Assembly: GCF_000473265.1 (NCBI RefSeq)
Contig: NZ_KI421511.1
Span: 6,899,909 to 6,963,908, forward strand
Length of the DNA stretch: 64,000 nt
Direction: 5' to 3'
Source of the DNA: Amycolatopsis thermoflava N1165
GTDB taxonomy: Bacteria; Actinomycetota; Actinomycetes; Mycobacteriales; Pseudonocardiaceae
A program made the translations under genes and the position numbers. The notes under the pieces were generated by a model. That model worked only from the letters and a program-made list of their open reading frames with translations, ran no database searches and was not told where the DNA came from. Of this stretch, positions 18,636 to 28,509 are shown in pieces. Position 1 is the first letter of the stretch. The number at the start of each line of letters is the position of its first letter.

Positions 18636-19475
18636 TCACTCCTTGGAACCGGCCACCACGGGGGTGGTCCTGTCTGCGGGCCGCCGCAGGAACAGCGGCA
18701 GCACGATCACGACGTAGGCGATCCAGGCGATGGCCTGGAGCACGGTCGTCTGCTGCGAGTAGTTGAAGACGCCCTTGAGCAGCGCGCCGTACCACGAGGT
18801 CTCCGGGATGGCGGTGGACGCGTCGAAGGCGAGGGTGTGCAGGCCGGGCAGGAAACCGGCTTCCTGCAGGTCGTGCAGGCCGTAGCCGAGGACACCGGCC
18901 GCGACGAACACCAGCAGCACGCCGGTGATCGTGAAGAACTTGCCGAGGTCGAAGCGGATGGCACCGCGGTAGAGGCCGTAGGCGATCGCGACGGCGATGG
19001 CGATGCCGACGGCGAACCCGATCAACGGCTGCGTGGTGCCGCCCTGCGCGGTCTGCACGGCGGCGTAGAAGAAGACCGCGGTCTCCAGGCCTTCCCGCCC
19101 GACGGCGAGGAAGGACAGCAGCAGGACCGCGAGCGGCCCGACCGCGAGCGCCTCGTCCATCTTGCCGCGCAGTTCGGCCGCGATGCTCTTCGACGCCTTG
19201 CGCATCCAGAAGATCATCGCGGTGACGAACCCGACGGCCACGATCGACAGGCTCCCGCCCAGCAGTTCCTGTTGTTCGAACGACAACTGGGCGGTGGTGA
19301 AGGTCAGGATCGCGCCGACGCCGATCGAGAGGATCACGGCCGCGGCGATGCCCGGCCAGACCCAGCGCAGCGCCGATCGCCTGCCGGTCTTCACCAGGAA
19401 GGCGACGAGGATGCTCACGACGAGGGCGGCCTCCAGGCCTTCCCGGAGGCCGATGAGCAGGCTCGAGAACAACAC
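18636..19475 (-). CDS. efeU: Ferrous iron permease EfeU (FTR1 family)
   Basis: A 279-residue membrane protein with seven hydrophobic helices. Both FTR1 iron-binding motifs REGLE are intact, at residues 11-15 and 127-131. It imports iron after oxidation by the EfeOB partners. It is the first gene of efeUOB and ends 2 bp before efeO. An IdeR/DtxR box lies 35 bp upstream of the start codon, so the operon should be repressed when iron is plentiful. Confidence 0.95.
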   Translation of the reverse strand: MLFSSLLIGLREGLEAALVVSILVAFLVKTGRRSALRWVWPGIAAAVILSIGVGAILTFTTAQLSFEQQELLGGSLSIVAVGFVTAMIFWMRKASKSIAAELRGKMDEALAVGPLAVLLLSFLAVGREGLETAVFFYAAVQTAQGGTTQPLIGFAVGIAIAVAIAYGLYRGAIRFDLGKFFTITGVLLVFVAAGVLGYGLHDLQEAGFLPGLHTLAFDASTAIPETSWYGALLKGVFNYSQQTTVLQAIAWIAYVVIVLPLFLRRPADRTTPVVAGSKE

Positions 19476-19509
19476 GGCGGCCTCCCTGGACGCATCGGAC
19501 GGCTTAGGT

Positions 19510-19528
19510 TTAGGTAAGGCTCACCTGA
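19510..19528. promoter_or_regulatory. IdeR/DtxR iron box controlling efeUOB
   Basis: TTAGGTAAGGCTCACCTGA matches the consensus TTAGGTWAGSCTWACCTAA at 17 of 19 positions. A further half-site TTAGGT lies immediately on its left (19504-19509), which could allow two regulator dimers to bind, as at several DtxR-family operators. The location just upstream of the ferrous iron permease agrees with iron-dependent repression. Confidence 0.88.
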
Positions 19529-19675
19529 AAGTCCACCCCGATCTTGTTCGCCTGAACGGCGTAACCTCGCAAATCCGGCACTACGTATTGTGTTTGCGCA
19601 GCTAGCGGGCATGGGAACGGGTCGATAACGAAGTTGTGTGATTCCTCTGGCAGTGGGACTGGATAACCTGTCCGG

Positions 19676-20344
19676 GTGGCAGAACCCACTCAGCCGGGGG
19701 ACGCCCGGATCCGGCGGTTTTCCCTGCGCGTCCTCACCGGGGCGGCGGTGGCCGGGACCGGGCTGGTGCTCATCCTGACCATCGGCGTGACGCGCCCCGG
19801 CGAGACGCCGCCGCAGACCCAGCCCGCCGCCGCTGCCCGGACCTCGGGGCCTCCGCCCGGCGCGACCGCCCCGCCACCCGGCCGGCTCGCACCGGAGGAC
19901 CGCCCGCGCGAGTCGGACCTGCGGGCCCTGGACACGTGGTCGAACGAGATCGCCGCGGCGACGAAGCTGCCGGCGCGCCTGCTGGCCGGTTACGGCCGGG
20001 CGGAGATGTGGATGCGCGCGGAGTGGTCCGGATGCCACCTGTCGTGGGCGACGCTCGCCGCGATCGGCCAGGCGGAGGCGGTCGGCACCGGTCCGCTCCC
20101 GGTCCCGGAGGACAGCTGGAAGCAGTGGTCGGCCAGGGCGACGGGCGACGGAAAGCAGCCGGACCCGAAGGACATCGACGACGCCGCGCTGACCGTGGCG
20201 AGATCTCTGTGCTCGACGGGCGCCGACCTGGCCACCCCGCAAGGCTGGTGGGCCGCGATCACCGGCAGCCCCACCCTGGCCCCCGAGGCGCAGCTGATCT
20301 TCGACACCGCCACCACACTCGCCCAAGCAGCGCCACGCGCCTGA
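19676..20344 (+). CDS. LpqU-position lytic-transglycosylase-like protein, shortened catalytic domain
   Basis: A 222-residue membrane-anchored protein: one N-terminal helix (residues about 16-38), a Pro/Ala-rich linker, then a region matching the lytic transglycosylase encoded further downstream (SGCHLSWATLAAIGQAEAV here against ECHIDWALIASIGRIESNH there). The putative catalytic Glu is kept (IGQAE), but the following substrate-binding block (the GPTQFIPTTW region) is missing, so the enzyme may be weak or inactive. It holds the position of lpqU between mazG and eno in mycobacteria. GTG start. Confidence 0.72.
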   Translation: MAEPTQPGDARIRRFSLRVLTGAAVAGTGLVLILTIGVTRPGETPPQTQPAAAARTSGPPPGATAPPPGRLAPEDRPRESDLRALDTWSNEIAAATKLPARLLAGYGRAEMWMRAEWSGCHLSWATLAAIGQAEAVGTGPLPVPEDSWKQWSARATGDGKQPDPKDIDDAALTVARSLCSTGADLATPQGWWAAITGSPTLAPEAQLIFDTATTLAQAAPRA

Positions 20345-20454
20345 TCTTCGAACCGACGCCGAGCCGGGTGGTCATCCCGGAGCCTGCCCGTCCGGCGAGG
20401 ACATCCCTTGATCTGTGAAGCCGCGCGAACCCCGGCGAAGACATCAGCCGGCGA

Positions 20455-20859
20455 TCAGCCCTCCTGCAACCGCACCCGCGCATTCACCTCGGACAACGCG
20501 TCCTGGTACTCCGGCACCGGGTTCATCGCCCAGGCCATGCGCAGCTGTCCCAGAGCTTCGACCAGCCGTCCCAACCTCTGGAGCGTGCGTCCCAGCACGA
20601 AGCGGGCGTAGTGGTCGGACGGATCGAGTTCGAGGACCCGCGTCAGCGCCTGCTCGGCGCGGTTGAGCTGGGCGGAGTGGAAGTAGGCGCGCCCGGCGAG
20701 AAGCTGGACGCTCGGCTTGTCCGGTTCGCTTTCCAGCACCGGCTGCAGCGCCTTCAGCGCGTCCAGCGGACGCCGCTTCTCGACGAGATCCTCCGCCTCG
20801 CGAAAAGCGTGCAGCGGGTGCCGGCCTGCTGTTCCCCGCGGGGGCTCTGAGTCTTCCAT
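20455..20859 (-). CDS. Tetratricopeptide repeat protein
   Basis: A 134-residue soluble protein with about three TPR helix pairs (ALKALQPVLESEPDKPSVQL, NRAEQALTRVLELDPSDHYA, GRLVEALGQLRMAWAMNP). The repeats match the TPR consensus (W/L-G/A-Y-A-F-A-P pattern). Such small TPR proteins are scaffolds; no partner is evident. The gene lies opposite to its neighbours between the lpqU-like gene and a VOC gene. The upstream ribosome site (AGAAG) is weak. Confidence 0.83.
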   Translation of the reverse strand: MEDSEPPRGTAGRHPLHAFREAEDLVEKRRPLDALKALQPVLESEPDKPSVQLLAGRAYFHSAQLNRAEQALTRVLELDPSDHYARFVLGRTLQRLGRLVEALGQLRMAWAMNPVPEYQDALSEVNARVRLQEG

Positions 20860-20943
20860 CTTCTGATCGACGTTACCCCCGGAAAGCGCGTTTCGGCAGG
20901 GGCGATCAGGGTGGCTCGGGGCGGCATGATGCACTAACCGGTC

Positions 20944-21396
20944 ATGAGCGAAGAACCGCGGTATCTCGGACTCTCGCCCTACCTGTACTACACCGATGCC
21001 ACGGAGGCGCTCGACTGGCTGGTGCGCGTCTTCGGCTTCACCGAGAAGGTCCGCTACGTGGACGCGTCCGGCCAGGTCTTCCAGGCCGTGGTCGCCGCCG
21101 GTGACGCCGAGATCGTGCTCGCCGGGGTCGGCGCCGACTACTGGGAGGCGAAGGGCGTCGACCGCCCGGTCGGGCAGCTCAACGTCGTGTACGTGCCCGA
21201 CGCCGACGCGCAGCACGAGTACGTCTGCGCGGCGCTCGGGGAGGGCTGCGACGTGCCGCCGCCGCAGGACCAGCCGTACGGGGCGCGGGTGTTCACGGTG
21301 CTGGACTGCGGGGGCAACAGCTGGACGTTCTGGCAGCAGATCTCGGACACCGCCGATCTGCCGTCCGGGTGGCAGGAGGTCAGGGCCGACGAGTGA
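20944..21396 (+). CDS. VOC (glyoxalase/bleomycin-resistance) family protein
   Basis: A 150-residue single-chain VOC protein: SPYLYYTDATEALDWLVRVFGF is the first beta-alpha module, and VFTVLDCGGNSWTFWQQ the C-terminal strand where a metal ligand normally sits. The family includes isomerases, dioxygenases and drug-binding proteins; the acidic metal-binding Glu at the end is replaced by Trp/Phe here, so a binding rather than catalytic role is possible. It lies just upstream of eno on the same strand, with 78 bp between them. Confidence 0.85.
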   Translation: MSEEPRYLGLSPYLYYTDATEALDWLVRVFGFTEKVRYVDASGQVFQAVVAAGDAEIVLAGVGADYWEAKGVDRPVGQLNVVYVPDADAQHEYVCAALGEGCDVPPPQDQPYGARVFTVLDCGGNSWTFWQQISDTADLPSGWQEVRADE

Positions 21397-21465
21397 CGCG
21401 TGCCTCCACCGGGTGAACTGCGATGGCGGCTACGCTGGTCGCGTCTTCGCTGGACAAACCGATGA

Positions 21466-22761
<1,296 letters not shown>

Positions 22762-22770
22762 CCGGCGTAG

Positions 22771-23313
22771 ATGACGCAACGCGGATCCCAGCGCGTGAGG
22801 CGCCCCCGGCGCACGGAGGGCTCGTCGGCCCGCCGTACGGAGGGGGCGCCCGCGCGCCGTCCGCAGCTGGCCCGGCGGGTGGCCGCCGGGAAGGCGCGCC
22901 TGCGCCGGAGCCAGGGCAAGCCCGGCGCCGGCGCCGCGCGGGTGCTGGGGATGTCCACGACGCGGCGGGCCGCGGTGCTCGCGATCGTGGTGTGCGCGCT
23001 GGCGTTCACGGTCGCCGTGCCGTTGCGCACGTACCTCGCGCAGCGCGCCGAGGTGGCCGAACAGGAGCAGCGGCAGGCGCAGCTGCAGCACGACGTGCAA
23101 CTCCTGGAGCAGCGCAAGGCCGCGGTGTCGGACCCGGCGCAGGTCGAGGCGGAGGCCCGGCGGCGGCTGCGGTACGTCATGCCCGGGGAAACGCCCTACA
23201 TCGTGCAGCTGCCTGGTGAGGGGGCTGTTGCGCCTGCGGGGGACGCTGCGGATCCGGTGGCCTCCGGGGATGCCGCGTGGTATCAGCAGTTGTGGAGCAC
23301 CGTCGGCGGCTGA
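22771..23313 (+). CDS. FtsB/DivIC-family septum formation initiator
   Basis: A 180-residue bitopic membrane protein. The first 60 residues are a basic cytoplasmic tail (many Arg), followed by one transmembrane helix (AVLAIVVCALAFTVAVPL, about residues 70-88) and a coiled coil (AQRAEVAEQEQRQAQLQHDVQLLEQ in parts, about 92-118), then the conserved DPAQVEAEARRRLRYVMPGE block. FtsB-like proteins link the division regulators FtsQ and FtsL. It starts 9 bp after eno, as in mycobacteria (Rv1024). Confidence 0.92.
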   Translation: MTQRGSQRVRRPRRTEGSSARRTEGAPARRPQLARRVAAGKARLRRSQGKPGAGAARVLGMSTTRRAAVLAIVVCALAFTVAVPLRTYLAQRAEVAEQEQRQAQLQHDVQLLEQRKAAVSDPAQVEAEARRRLRYVMPGETPYIVQLPGEGAVAPAGDAADPVASGDAAWYQQLWSTVGG

Positions 23314-23340
23314 CCGCGCGGTGGCTGCGACAATGGGTTC

Positions 23341-23847
23341 GTGAGCAAGACGGACCTGCCCTCGTTCGAACCGGTCACCGAGGCTGACCGGATCATCATC
23401 TCCGAGCAGCTCGGCCGGCCCGCGCGTGCGCTGCGGGCGGTGGCCGCGCGCTGCCCGAGCGGGCACCCGTCCGTCGTGCAGACCAACCCGCGGCTGGAGA
23501 ACGGCACTCCGTTCCCGACGTTGTACTACCTGACCTGCCCGAGGCTGACGTCGCTGGTCGGCAGGCTGGAGGCGTCCGGGATCATGAAGGAGATGACCGA
23601 GCGGCTCGCGGAGGACGCGGAGCTCGCCGCGGCGTACCAGCGGGCCCACGAGTCGTACCTGGCCCAGCGGGACGCGCTGGAGCCGCTCGGACACCAGGTC
23701 ACGGCGGGCGGCATGCCGGGGCGGGTCAAGTGCCTGCACGTGCACCTCGCCCACAGCCTCGCGATGGGCCCGGGGGTGAACCCGTTCGGCGACGAGACGC
23801 TGGAGCTGCTCAAGGCGGACTGGCCCAGCGGCGACTGCGCGAAGTAG
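23341..23847 (+). CDS. DUF501 domain protein
   Basis: A 168-residue soluble protein that is entirely a DUF501 domain: VTEADRIIISEQLGRPARA, HPSVVQTNPRLENGTPFPT, YYLTCPRL and GGMPGRVKCLHVHLAHSLA are the conserved blocks. The invariant Cys and His residues (TCPRL; KCLHVHLAH) suggest a metal site. The function is not established, but the gene lies in actinobacteria between the ftsB-like gene and ppx, as in Rv1025. GTG start, 27 bp after the ftsB-like stop. Confidence 0.93.
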   Translation: MSKTDLPSFEPVTEADRIIISEQLGRPARALRAVAARCPSGHPSVVQTNPRLENGTPFPTLYYLTCPRLTSLVGRLEASGIMKEMTERLAEDAELAAAYQRAHESYLAQRDALEPLGHQVTAGGMPGRVKCLHVHLAHSLAMGPGVNPFGDETLELLKADWPSGDCAK

Positions 23848-24190
23848 CTCCGTCGGCGGTGGGTGCTGGGCGCTGAGCGCGCCTCCGTTGCACGGTCCGT
23901 TCAACCCTGCCCACCACCATTGGGCCGTTCGGGCGCAAGCGATCCGCCAATTCGCCTCAAGAGCCACGCGCCCGAAAGCCGTGTAACACCACGACATTCC
24001 CACTCGCGCACCCACCATTGGCCACTTCGTGCCAACAAAAACCCGCACCCGCCGCACAAAAACCCCTACCAACGTCGGAACTTCCGGCTAACACTTCTGG
24101 CCGGTTCCGGCGATCCCCTTATCGGTAACACGGACTTCACATCCCGCGGTTCAGCATCGGATGTGTCGCCGCTCGGGGAGGGATGAGGAT
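23848..24190. other. 343-bp intergenic leader, locally AT-richer than its surroundings
   Basis: This is the largest gene-free stretch of the housekeeping block. It has A-runs and CCAAC/CCACC motifs and is clearly poorer in GC than the flanking genes. The word CCACCATTGG occurs twice (near 23914 and 24012), and ACAAAAACCC occurs twice within 30 bp (near 24034). It lies upstream of a lytic transglycosylase gene, where some actinobacteria carry a c-di-AMP (ydaO) riboswitch, but I cannot recognise that motif here. It probably holds the promoter and a long 5' leader. Confidence 0.4.
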
Positions 24191-25360
24191 GTGCGCCGGA
24201 CTCGTGTGAGGGCTGCCCGCCGCAAGGCGCGAAGAATCGGCTTGGCCCACAAGACCACGCTCGCCGCCATGGGGGGTGTCCTCGCCGTGATCCCGGCCGG
24301 CCTGGCCGGCGGCGGCACCGAGACCTGGACGGCCGCCACCCCGGTCGACCAGAACCGCGCGATCGGCCCGATCCAGGGCGCGCCGCCGGAGGTCCTGCGC
24401 GTCAGCGTCAACGGCGAGCTGCCGAAACCACCGGAACCGGTCCCCGCGGAGGACCTGCCCACCGGCCCTCTCGGCATCCCGGGCACGGCCCTCAAGGCCT
24501 ACCGCAACGCGGCCGACATGATGACGCTCGAACGCCCGGAGTGCCACATCGACTGGGCCCTGATCGCGAGTATCGGCCGCATCGAGTCCAACCACGCGCG
24601 TGGCGGCTACGTCGACGCGAACGGCACCACGCGCGAGCCGATCCTCGGCCCGCAGCTCAACGGCGTCGGCCCGGTGGCCGCGATCCCGGACAGCGACGGC
24701 GGCCGCTGGGACCGCGACACGGTGTGGGACCGCGCGGTCGGCCCCACCCAGTTCATCCCGACCACCTGGAACTTCTACGGCGCCGACGGCAACCACGACG
24801 GCGTCGCCGACCCGAACAACATCTACGACGCCACCCTGGCCACCGCGCGCTACCTGTGCTCCGGCGGTCTGGACCTCGCCGACCCGGCGCAGCTGCGCGC
24901 CGCCATCTACCGCTACAACAACTCCGACGCCTACGTGGAAACGGTGATCCGCTGGGCCGAGGCCTACCGCAGCGGGGTCGCCCTGCTGCCGGACAGCGAC
25001 GTGCCGGTCGGCGCGCCGTCCGCGACCGCCGTCCCGACCCCGCCACCGGTCACGCCGCCGCCGGCGATCCTCGCGGCGCCGCCGCCCAGCACCCTGCCGT
25101 CGCCGTCCGGGCGCACCGACCTGGTCACCACCACGACCACGGGCAGCACCACGACGACGACCACCACCACGACAACGACGACCACGACCACGACCACCCC
25201 GCCCCCGGAAACCACGCCGACCTGCGAATCCCCCACGTCGCCGGCCTCGCCGACGTCCACCACGGCGCCGCCCACGTCGGAGACCCCGTCGCCGTGCGCG
25301 CCGCCCGAGACGGGCGCGGAGACCTCGACCACGGGTTCGACGACCGGGCCGACCCCGTAG
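24191..25360 (+). CDS. Secreted lytic murein transglycosylase with poly-threonine tail
   Basis: A 389-residue exported protein. A basic N-terminus and hydrophobic stretch (TTLAAMGGVLAVIPAGLAGG) act as signal or anchor. The catalytic domain (about residues 105-265) is of the MltB/LpqU type: ECHIDWALIASIGRIESNHARGGY with the catalytic Glu, AVGPTQFIPTTW and NIYDATLATARYLC. Then follow a Pro-rich linker and a run of more than 20 threonines in a Thr/Pro-rich tail, probably a glycosylated wall spacer. GTG start chosen for GGGGAGGG ahead of it. It cleaves peptidoglycan to anhydromuropeptides. Confidence 0.88.
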   Translation: MRRTRVRAARRKARRIGLAHKTTLAAMGGVLAVIPAGLAGGGTETWTAATPVDQNRAIGPIQGAPPEVLRVSVNGELPKPPEPVPAEDLPTGPLGIPGTALKAYRNAADMMTLERPECHIDWALIASIGRIESNHARGGYVDANGTTREPILGPQLNGVGPVAAIPDSDGGRWDRDTVWDRAVGPTQFIPTTWNFYGADGNHDGVADPNNIYDATLATARYLCSGGLDLADPAQLRAAIYRYNNSDAYVETVIRWAEAYRSGVALLPDSDVPVGAPSATAVPTPPPVTPPPAILAAPPPSTLPSPSGRTDLVTTTTTGSTTTTTTTTTTTTTTTTTPPPETTPTCESPTSPASPTSTTAPPTSETPSPCAPPETGAETSTTGSTTGPTP

Positions 25361-25369
25361 GGTGGGCGC

Positions 25370-26323
25370 ATGCCCCGTGTTGCCGCGATCGACTGTGGAA
25401 CGAACTCCATCCGTCTGCTGGTGGCCGAGCTGACCGAGCGTCACGACGGCACCTTCGACCTGCGTGACCTGCATCGGGAGATGCGGATCGTGCGGCTCGG
25501 GCAGGGCGTGGACGCGACCGGACGGCTGGCGCCCGAGGCGCTGGAGCGCACACGCGCCGCGCTGACGGACTACACCATCGCCGCCCGGCGCAAGGGTGTG
25601 GAGAAGGTCCGCATGGTCGCCACGTCGGCGACCCGCGACGCGAGCAACCGCGACGAGTTCTTCGCGATGACGCGCGAGGTCCTCGGCGTCGAGGCCGAGG
25701 TGATCTCCGGCGACGAGGAGGCCCGGCTGTCGTTCATGGGCGCGGTCGGCGAGCAGGACCCGGACGACGGCCCGTTCCTGGTGGTCGACGTCGGCGGCGG
25801 CTCGACCGAGCTGGTGCTCGGCGAGTGGGACGGCAAGCGCGCCACGGTCACCGCGGCGAAGTCGGTCGACATCGGCTGCGTGCGGATCACCGAGCGCGCG
25901 CTGAAGTCGGACCCGCCGATGTCCAACGAGATCGTGGCGGCGCGCGAATTCGCCACCGGCGTGCTGGCCGAGGCGTTCGACGTGGTGGACGTGTCGAAGG
26001 CGCGCACCTGGATCGGCGTCGCGGGCACGGTGACCACGTTGTCCGCGGTGGCCCAGGACCTGCCCGAGTACGACTCGGAGCGGACGCACCTGTCGCGCCT
26101 GACTCCGGCCGACATCACCCGCGTGTCGGGGCACCTGCTGGAGGCCGACCACGAGGCGCGCGCCGCGAACCCGGTGATCCACCCCGGCCGGGTCGACGTC
26201 ATCGGCGGCGGCGGGCTGATCGTGCAGATCCTCGCCGAGGAGATCGGACGCCGCGGCGGACCGGCCGAACTGGTGGTCAGCGAGCACGACATCCTCGACG
26301 GGATCGCGCTCTCGCTCGCCTGA
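25370..26323 (+). CDS. ppx: Ppx/GppA family exopolyphosphatase
   Basis: A 317-residue protein of the sugar kinase/HSP70/actin fold. It shows AAIDCGTNSIRLLV (phosphate 1 loop), KVRMVATSATRDASNRDEF, GDEEARLSFMGAV with the catalytic glutamate, and the second phosphate loop VVDVGGGSTELVLG. It hydrolyses terminal phosphate from polyphosphate or the gamma/5' phosphate of pppGpp. It is the short single-domain form (mycobacterial Ppx2/Rv1026 type). The gene follows the transglycosylase by 9 bp and closes the eno block. Confidence 0.95.
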   Translation: MPRVAAIDCGTNSIRLLVAELTERHDGTFDLRDLHREMRIVRLGQGVDATGRLAPEALERTRAALTDYTIAARRKGVEKVRMVATSATRDASNRDEFFAMTREVLGVEAEVISGDEEARLSFMGAVGEQDPDDGPFLVVDVGGGSTELVLGEWDGKRATVTAAKSVDIGCVRITERALKSDPPMSNEIVAAREFATGVLAEAFDVVDVSKARTWIGVAGTVTTLSAVAQDLPEYDSERTHLSRLTPADITRVSGHLLEADHEARAANPVIHPGRVDVIGGGGLIVQILAEEIGRRGGPAELVVSEHDILDGIALSLA

Positions 26324-26418
26324 GCCGCGGCTCCCGCACCCGACGAAGGTAGGGTTTTCGTACCGGATCGGGCGATCCGGAAGGTAGGTTCCTCCTCACC
26401 CTGATGAGGAGGAGTTCC

Positions 26419-28140
26419 TTGAGACGAACCAGGTTGCTCATCGCGGCGCTCGCGGTCCCGCTGATCGGCGGGGCCGTCGTTCTTCCCAGCGCGAGCGCAC
26501 AACCCGCCGCGCTGTCCGGGCCGACCACGGAGTTCACCGTGCTGGCCTCCGGCGAACAGAGCGTCGCCGCCGCCGAGCAGGCCGTCCGCGCGGCGGGCGG
26601 AACCGTGGTGCGGACCAACACGGCGGTCGGCCTGATCACGGCCACCGCCCCGGCGAACGGCTTCGTGCAGCGCGTGTCGGCCGACGACGCGGTCTACGGC
26701 GCGGCGAAGGCGACGGCCATCGGCCAGGCGCCCACCGGCAAGGTCGCGCCCAAGCGGTCCGACGTGGAGAAGGAAGGCCGCCAGGCGCCGAAGAGCAGCG
26801 GCGCGACGACCGGCGCCACCGGCACCGACCCGCTGGACGACCAGCTGTGGGGCCTCAAGTCGGTGCGCTCGGACATGTCGCGCACCGTGCAGCCGGGCGA
26901 CAAGCGCGTCAAGGTGGGCATCATCGACACCGGTGTGGACGGCACGCACCCGGACATCGCCCCCAACTTCGACCGCGGCGCGTCCCGCAACTTCACCCGC
27001 GACATCCCGACCGACCCGACCGGTGCGGTCGTGGACGGGCCGTGCGAGTTCCGCGGTTGCGTCGACCCGGCCGACCACGACGACAACGGGCACGGCACCC
27101 ACGTCGCGGGCACGATCGCCGCGGCCGCGGACGGGTTCGGCATCTCCGGGGTCGCGCCGAACGTGACACTGGTGAACCTGCGTGCCGGCCAGGACTCCGG
27201 GTTCTTCTTCCTCCAGCCGGTCGTCGACGCGATCACCTACGCCGGTGACGCGGGCGTCGACGTCGTCAACATGAGCTTCTACGTCGACCCGTGGCTCTAC
27301 AACTGCGCCTCGAACCCGGCGGACTCGGCCGAGCAGCAGCTGGAACAGCGCACGATCACCGAGGCCATGACGCGGGCGATGAACTACGCCTACCGCAAGG
27401 GCGTCACCGAGGTCGCGGCGCTGGGCAACCAGCACACCGACCTGGGCGCGCCGCAGCCGGACACGACGAGCCCGGACTACCCGGCGTCGTCGACCCACCC
27501 GCGCACGATCGACAACGCGACCTGCCTGTCGCTGCCGGTCGAGGGCCCGCACACCATCGGGGTCTCCGCGTTCGGCCCGTCCGGCGCGAAGGCGGACTAC
27601 TCGAACTACGGCCTGGAGCAGATCTCGGTGTCCGCGCCGGGCGGCTACTTCCGCGACGGGTTCGGCACGGACTGGTACCGCACGAACGAGAACATGATCC
27701 TGTCCGCGTACCCGCGCAACGTGGGTGTCGCCGAGGGCACGATCGACGCGGACGGCAACGTGACCCCCGACGGTGCGGCCGCGGGCGTGCAGAAGGCGGT
27801 CACGAAGGACGGCCGGGCGGCCTACTACCAGTTCCTGCAGGGCACGTCGATGGCCACCCCGCACGCGAGCGGCGTGGCGGCGCTGATCGTGTCCGAGTAC
27901 GGCCGGGCGAGCCGCGGCGGGATCACGATGAGCCCGGACGCGGTGCAGCGGATCATCGAAGCCACGGCGGCGCCGATCGCGTGCCCGGTGCCCGCGACGG
28001 TCGACTACCTGGACGAGGGCCGGGACGACTCGTACACCGCGACCTGCCAGGGCAGCCCGTCGTTCAACGGTTTCTACGGCCACGGAGCGGTGGACGCCTA
28101 CGCCGCGGTGACCAGGGGAGCCGCGTACCTGCGCGGCTGA
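26419..28140 (+). CDS. Secreted subtilisin-like serine protease (S8)
   Basis: A 573-residue preproprotein. A signal peptide ends near ASAQPAA (residue about 30), and a propeptide-like region runs to about residue 135. In the S8 catalytic domain all three catalytic residues are present: Asp in IDTGVDGTHPD, His in DNGHGTHVAGTI and Ser in GTSMATPHASGVAAL. An insertion between His and Ser carries four cysteines that may form disulfides. I chose a TTG start because AGGAGGAG lies just before it; an in-frame ATG 15 bases earlier would place that site inside the gene. A strong terminator follows. Confidence 0.92.
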   Translation: MRRTRLLIAALAVPLIGGAVVLPSASAQPAALSGPTTEFTVLASGEQSVAAAEQAVRAAGGTVVRTNTAVGLITATAPANGFVQRVSADDAVYGAAKATAIGQAPTGKVAPKRSDVEKEGRQAPKSSGATTGATGTDPLDDQLWGLKSVRSDMSRTVQPGDKRVKVGIIDTGVDGTHPDIAPNFDRGASRNFTRDIPTDPTGAVVDGPCEFRGCVDPADHDDNGHGTHVAGTIAAAADGFGISGVAPNVTLVNLRAGQDSGFFFLQPVVDAITYAGDAGVDVVNMSFYVDPWLYNCASNPADSAEQQLEQRTITEAMTRAMNYAYRKGVTEVAALGNQHTDLGAPQPDTTSPDYPASSTHPRTIDNATCLSLPVEGPHTIGVSAFGPSGAKADYSNYGLEQISVSAPGGYFRDGFGTDWYRTNENMILSAYPRNVGVAEGTIDADGNVTPDGAAAGVQKAVTKDGRAAYYQFLQGTSMATPHASGVAALIVSEYGRASRGGITMSPDAVQRIIEATAAPIACPVPATVDYLDEGRDDSYTATCQGSPSFNGFYGHGAVDAYAAVTRGAAYLRG

Positions 28141-28150
28141 GGTGGTGACG

Positions 28151-28186
28151 GAAGGGCCGCTCCCGCACTTGCGGGGGCGGCCCTTC
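28151..28186. terminator. Bidirectional rho-independent-type hairpin
   Basis: A 16-bp stem (left arm GAAGGGCCGCTCCCGC) with a single T-G wobble and a 4-base loop ACTT lies between the convergent protease and small membrane protein genes. There is no clear T-run, as usual in high-GC actinobacteria. The location between convergent stops supports a shared terminator. Confidence 0.85.
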
Positions 28187-28471
28187 TCACGCTGAGCGGA
28201 TGTGCGCGTACTGCCACCAGCCGAGGCTGGCGCCGACAGCGAGACCGGCCATGGGAGCGGCGGCTGTGGAGATGCTCACCCAGCCGGCGGCGACGGCCAG
28301 CACCGCCGTGAGCAGAGCGACCGTCACCAGGGTCGAGCCGATGCGCAGGCGGCGGCGCATCGAGGCGAGCACCGCCGGGTCCGGTTCCTCCGCCACGCCG
28401 GCCGGGTTCCCCGCCTGCCGGGGACCAACTGCTCCGAGTGGAGCAATCTCCACCGTGGTGAGGACCTCCAC
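28187..28471 (-). CDS. Small membrane protein of unknown function
   Basis: A 94-residue protein. The N-terminal half is polar; from residue about 45 two hydrophobic helices follow (IGSTLVTVALLTAVLAVAAG and the AAPMAGLAVGASLGWW region) with a short loop. There is no recognised domain. The start is uncertain: the GTG used here follows a hairpin directly, and a later in-frame GTG is possible. It lies downstream of the S10 peptidase gene but is separated from it by that hairpin. Confidence 0.5.
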   Translation of the reverse strand: MEVLTTVEIAPLGAVGPRQAGNPAGVAEEPDPAVLASMRRRLRIGSTLVTVALLTAVLAVAAGWVSISTAAAPMAGLAVGASLGWWQYAHIRSA

Positions 28472-28474
28472 CGT

Positions 28475-28501
28475 GCCGCCCCGCCCGCTGAGCGGGGCGG
28501 C
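28475..28501 (-). terminator. Hairpin downstream of the S10 peptidase gene
   Basis: Two perfect 10-bp arms (GCCGCCCCGC and GCGGGGCGGC) with a 7-base loop lie 8 bp beyond the peptidase stop codon, reading on the minus strand. This fits a GC-type terminator or attenuator ahead of the small membrane protein gene. Confidence 0.65.
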
Positions 28502-28509
28502 ACGCGGCG

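Noticed and set aside
25135-25200. Threonine-codon run as a microsatellite or regulatory repeat
   Set aside because: It lies in frame inside the transglycosylase gene and encodes a Thr-rich linker, common in actinobacterial wall proteins; codons vary (ACC, ACG, ACA).
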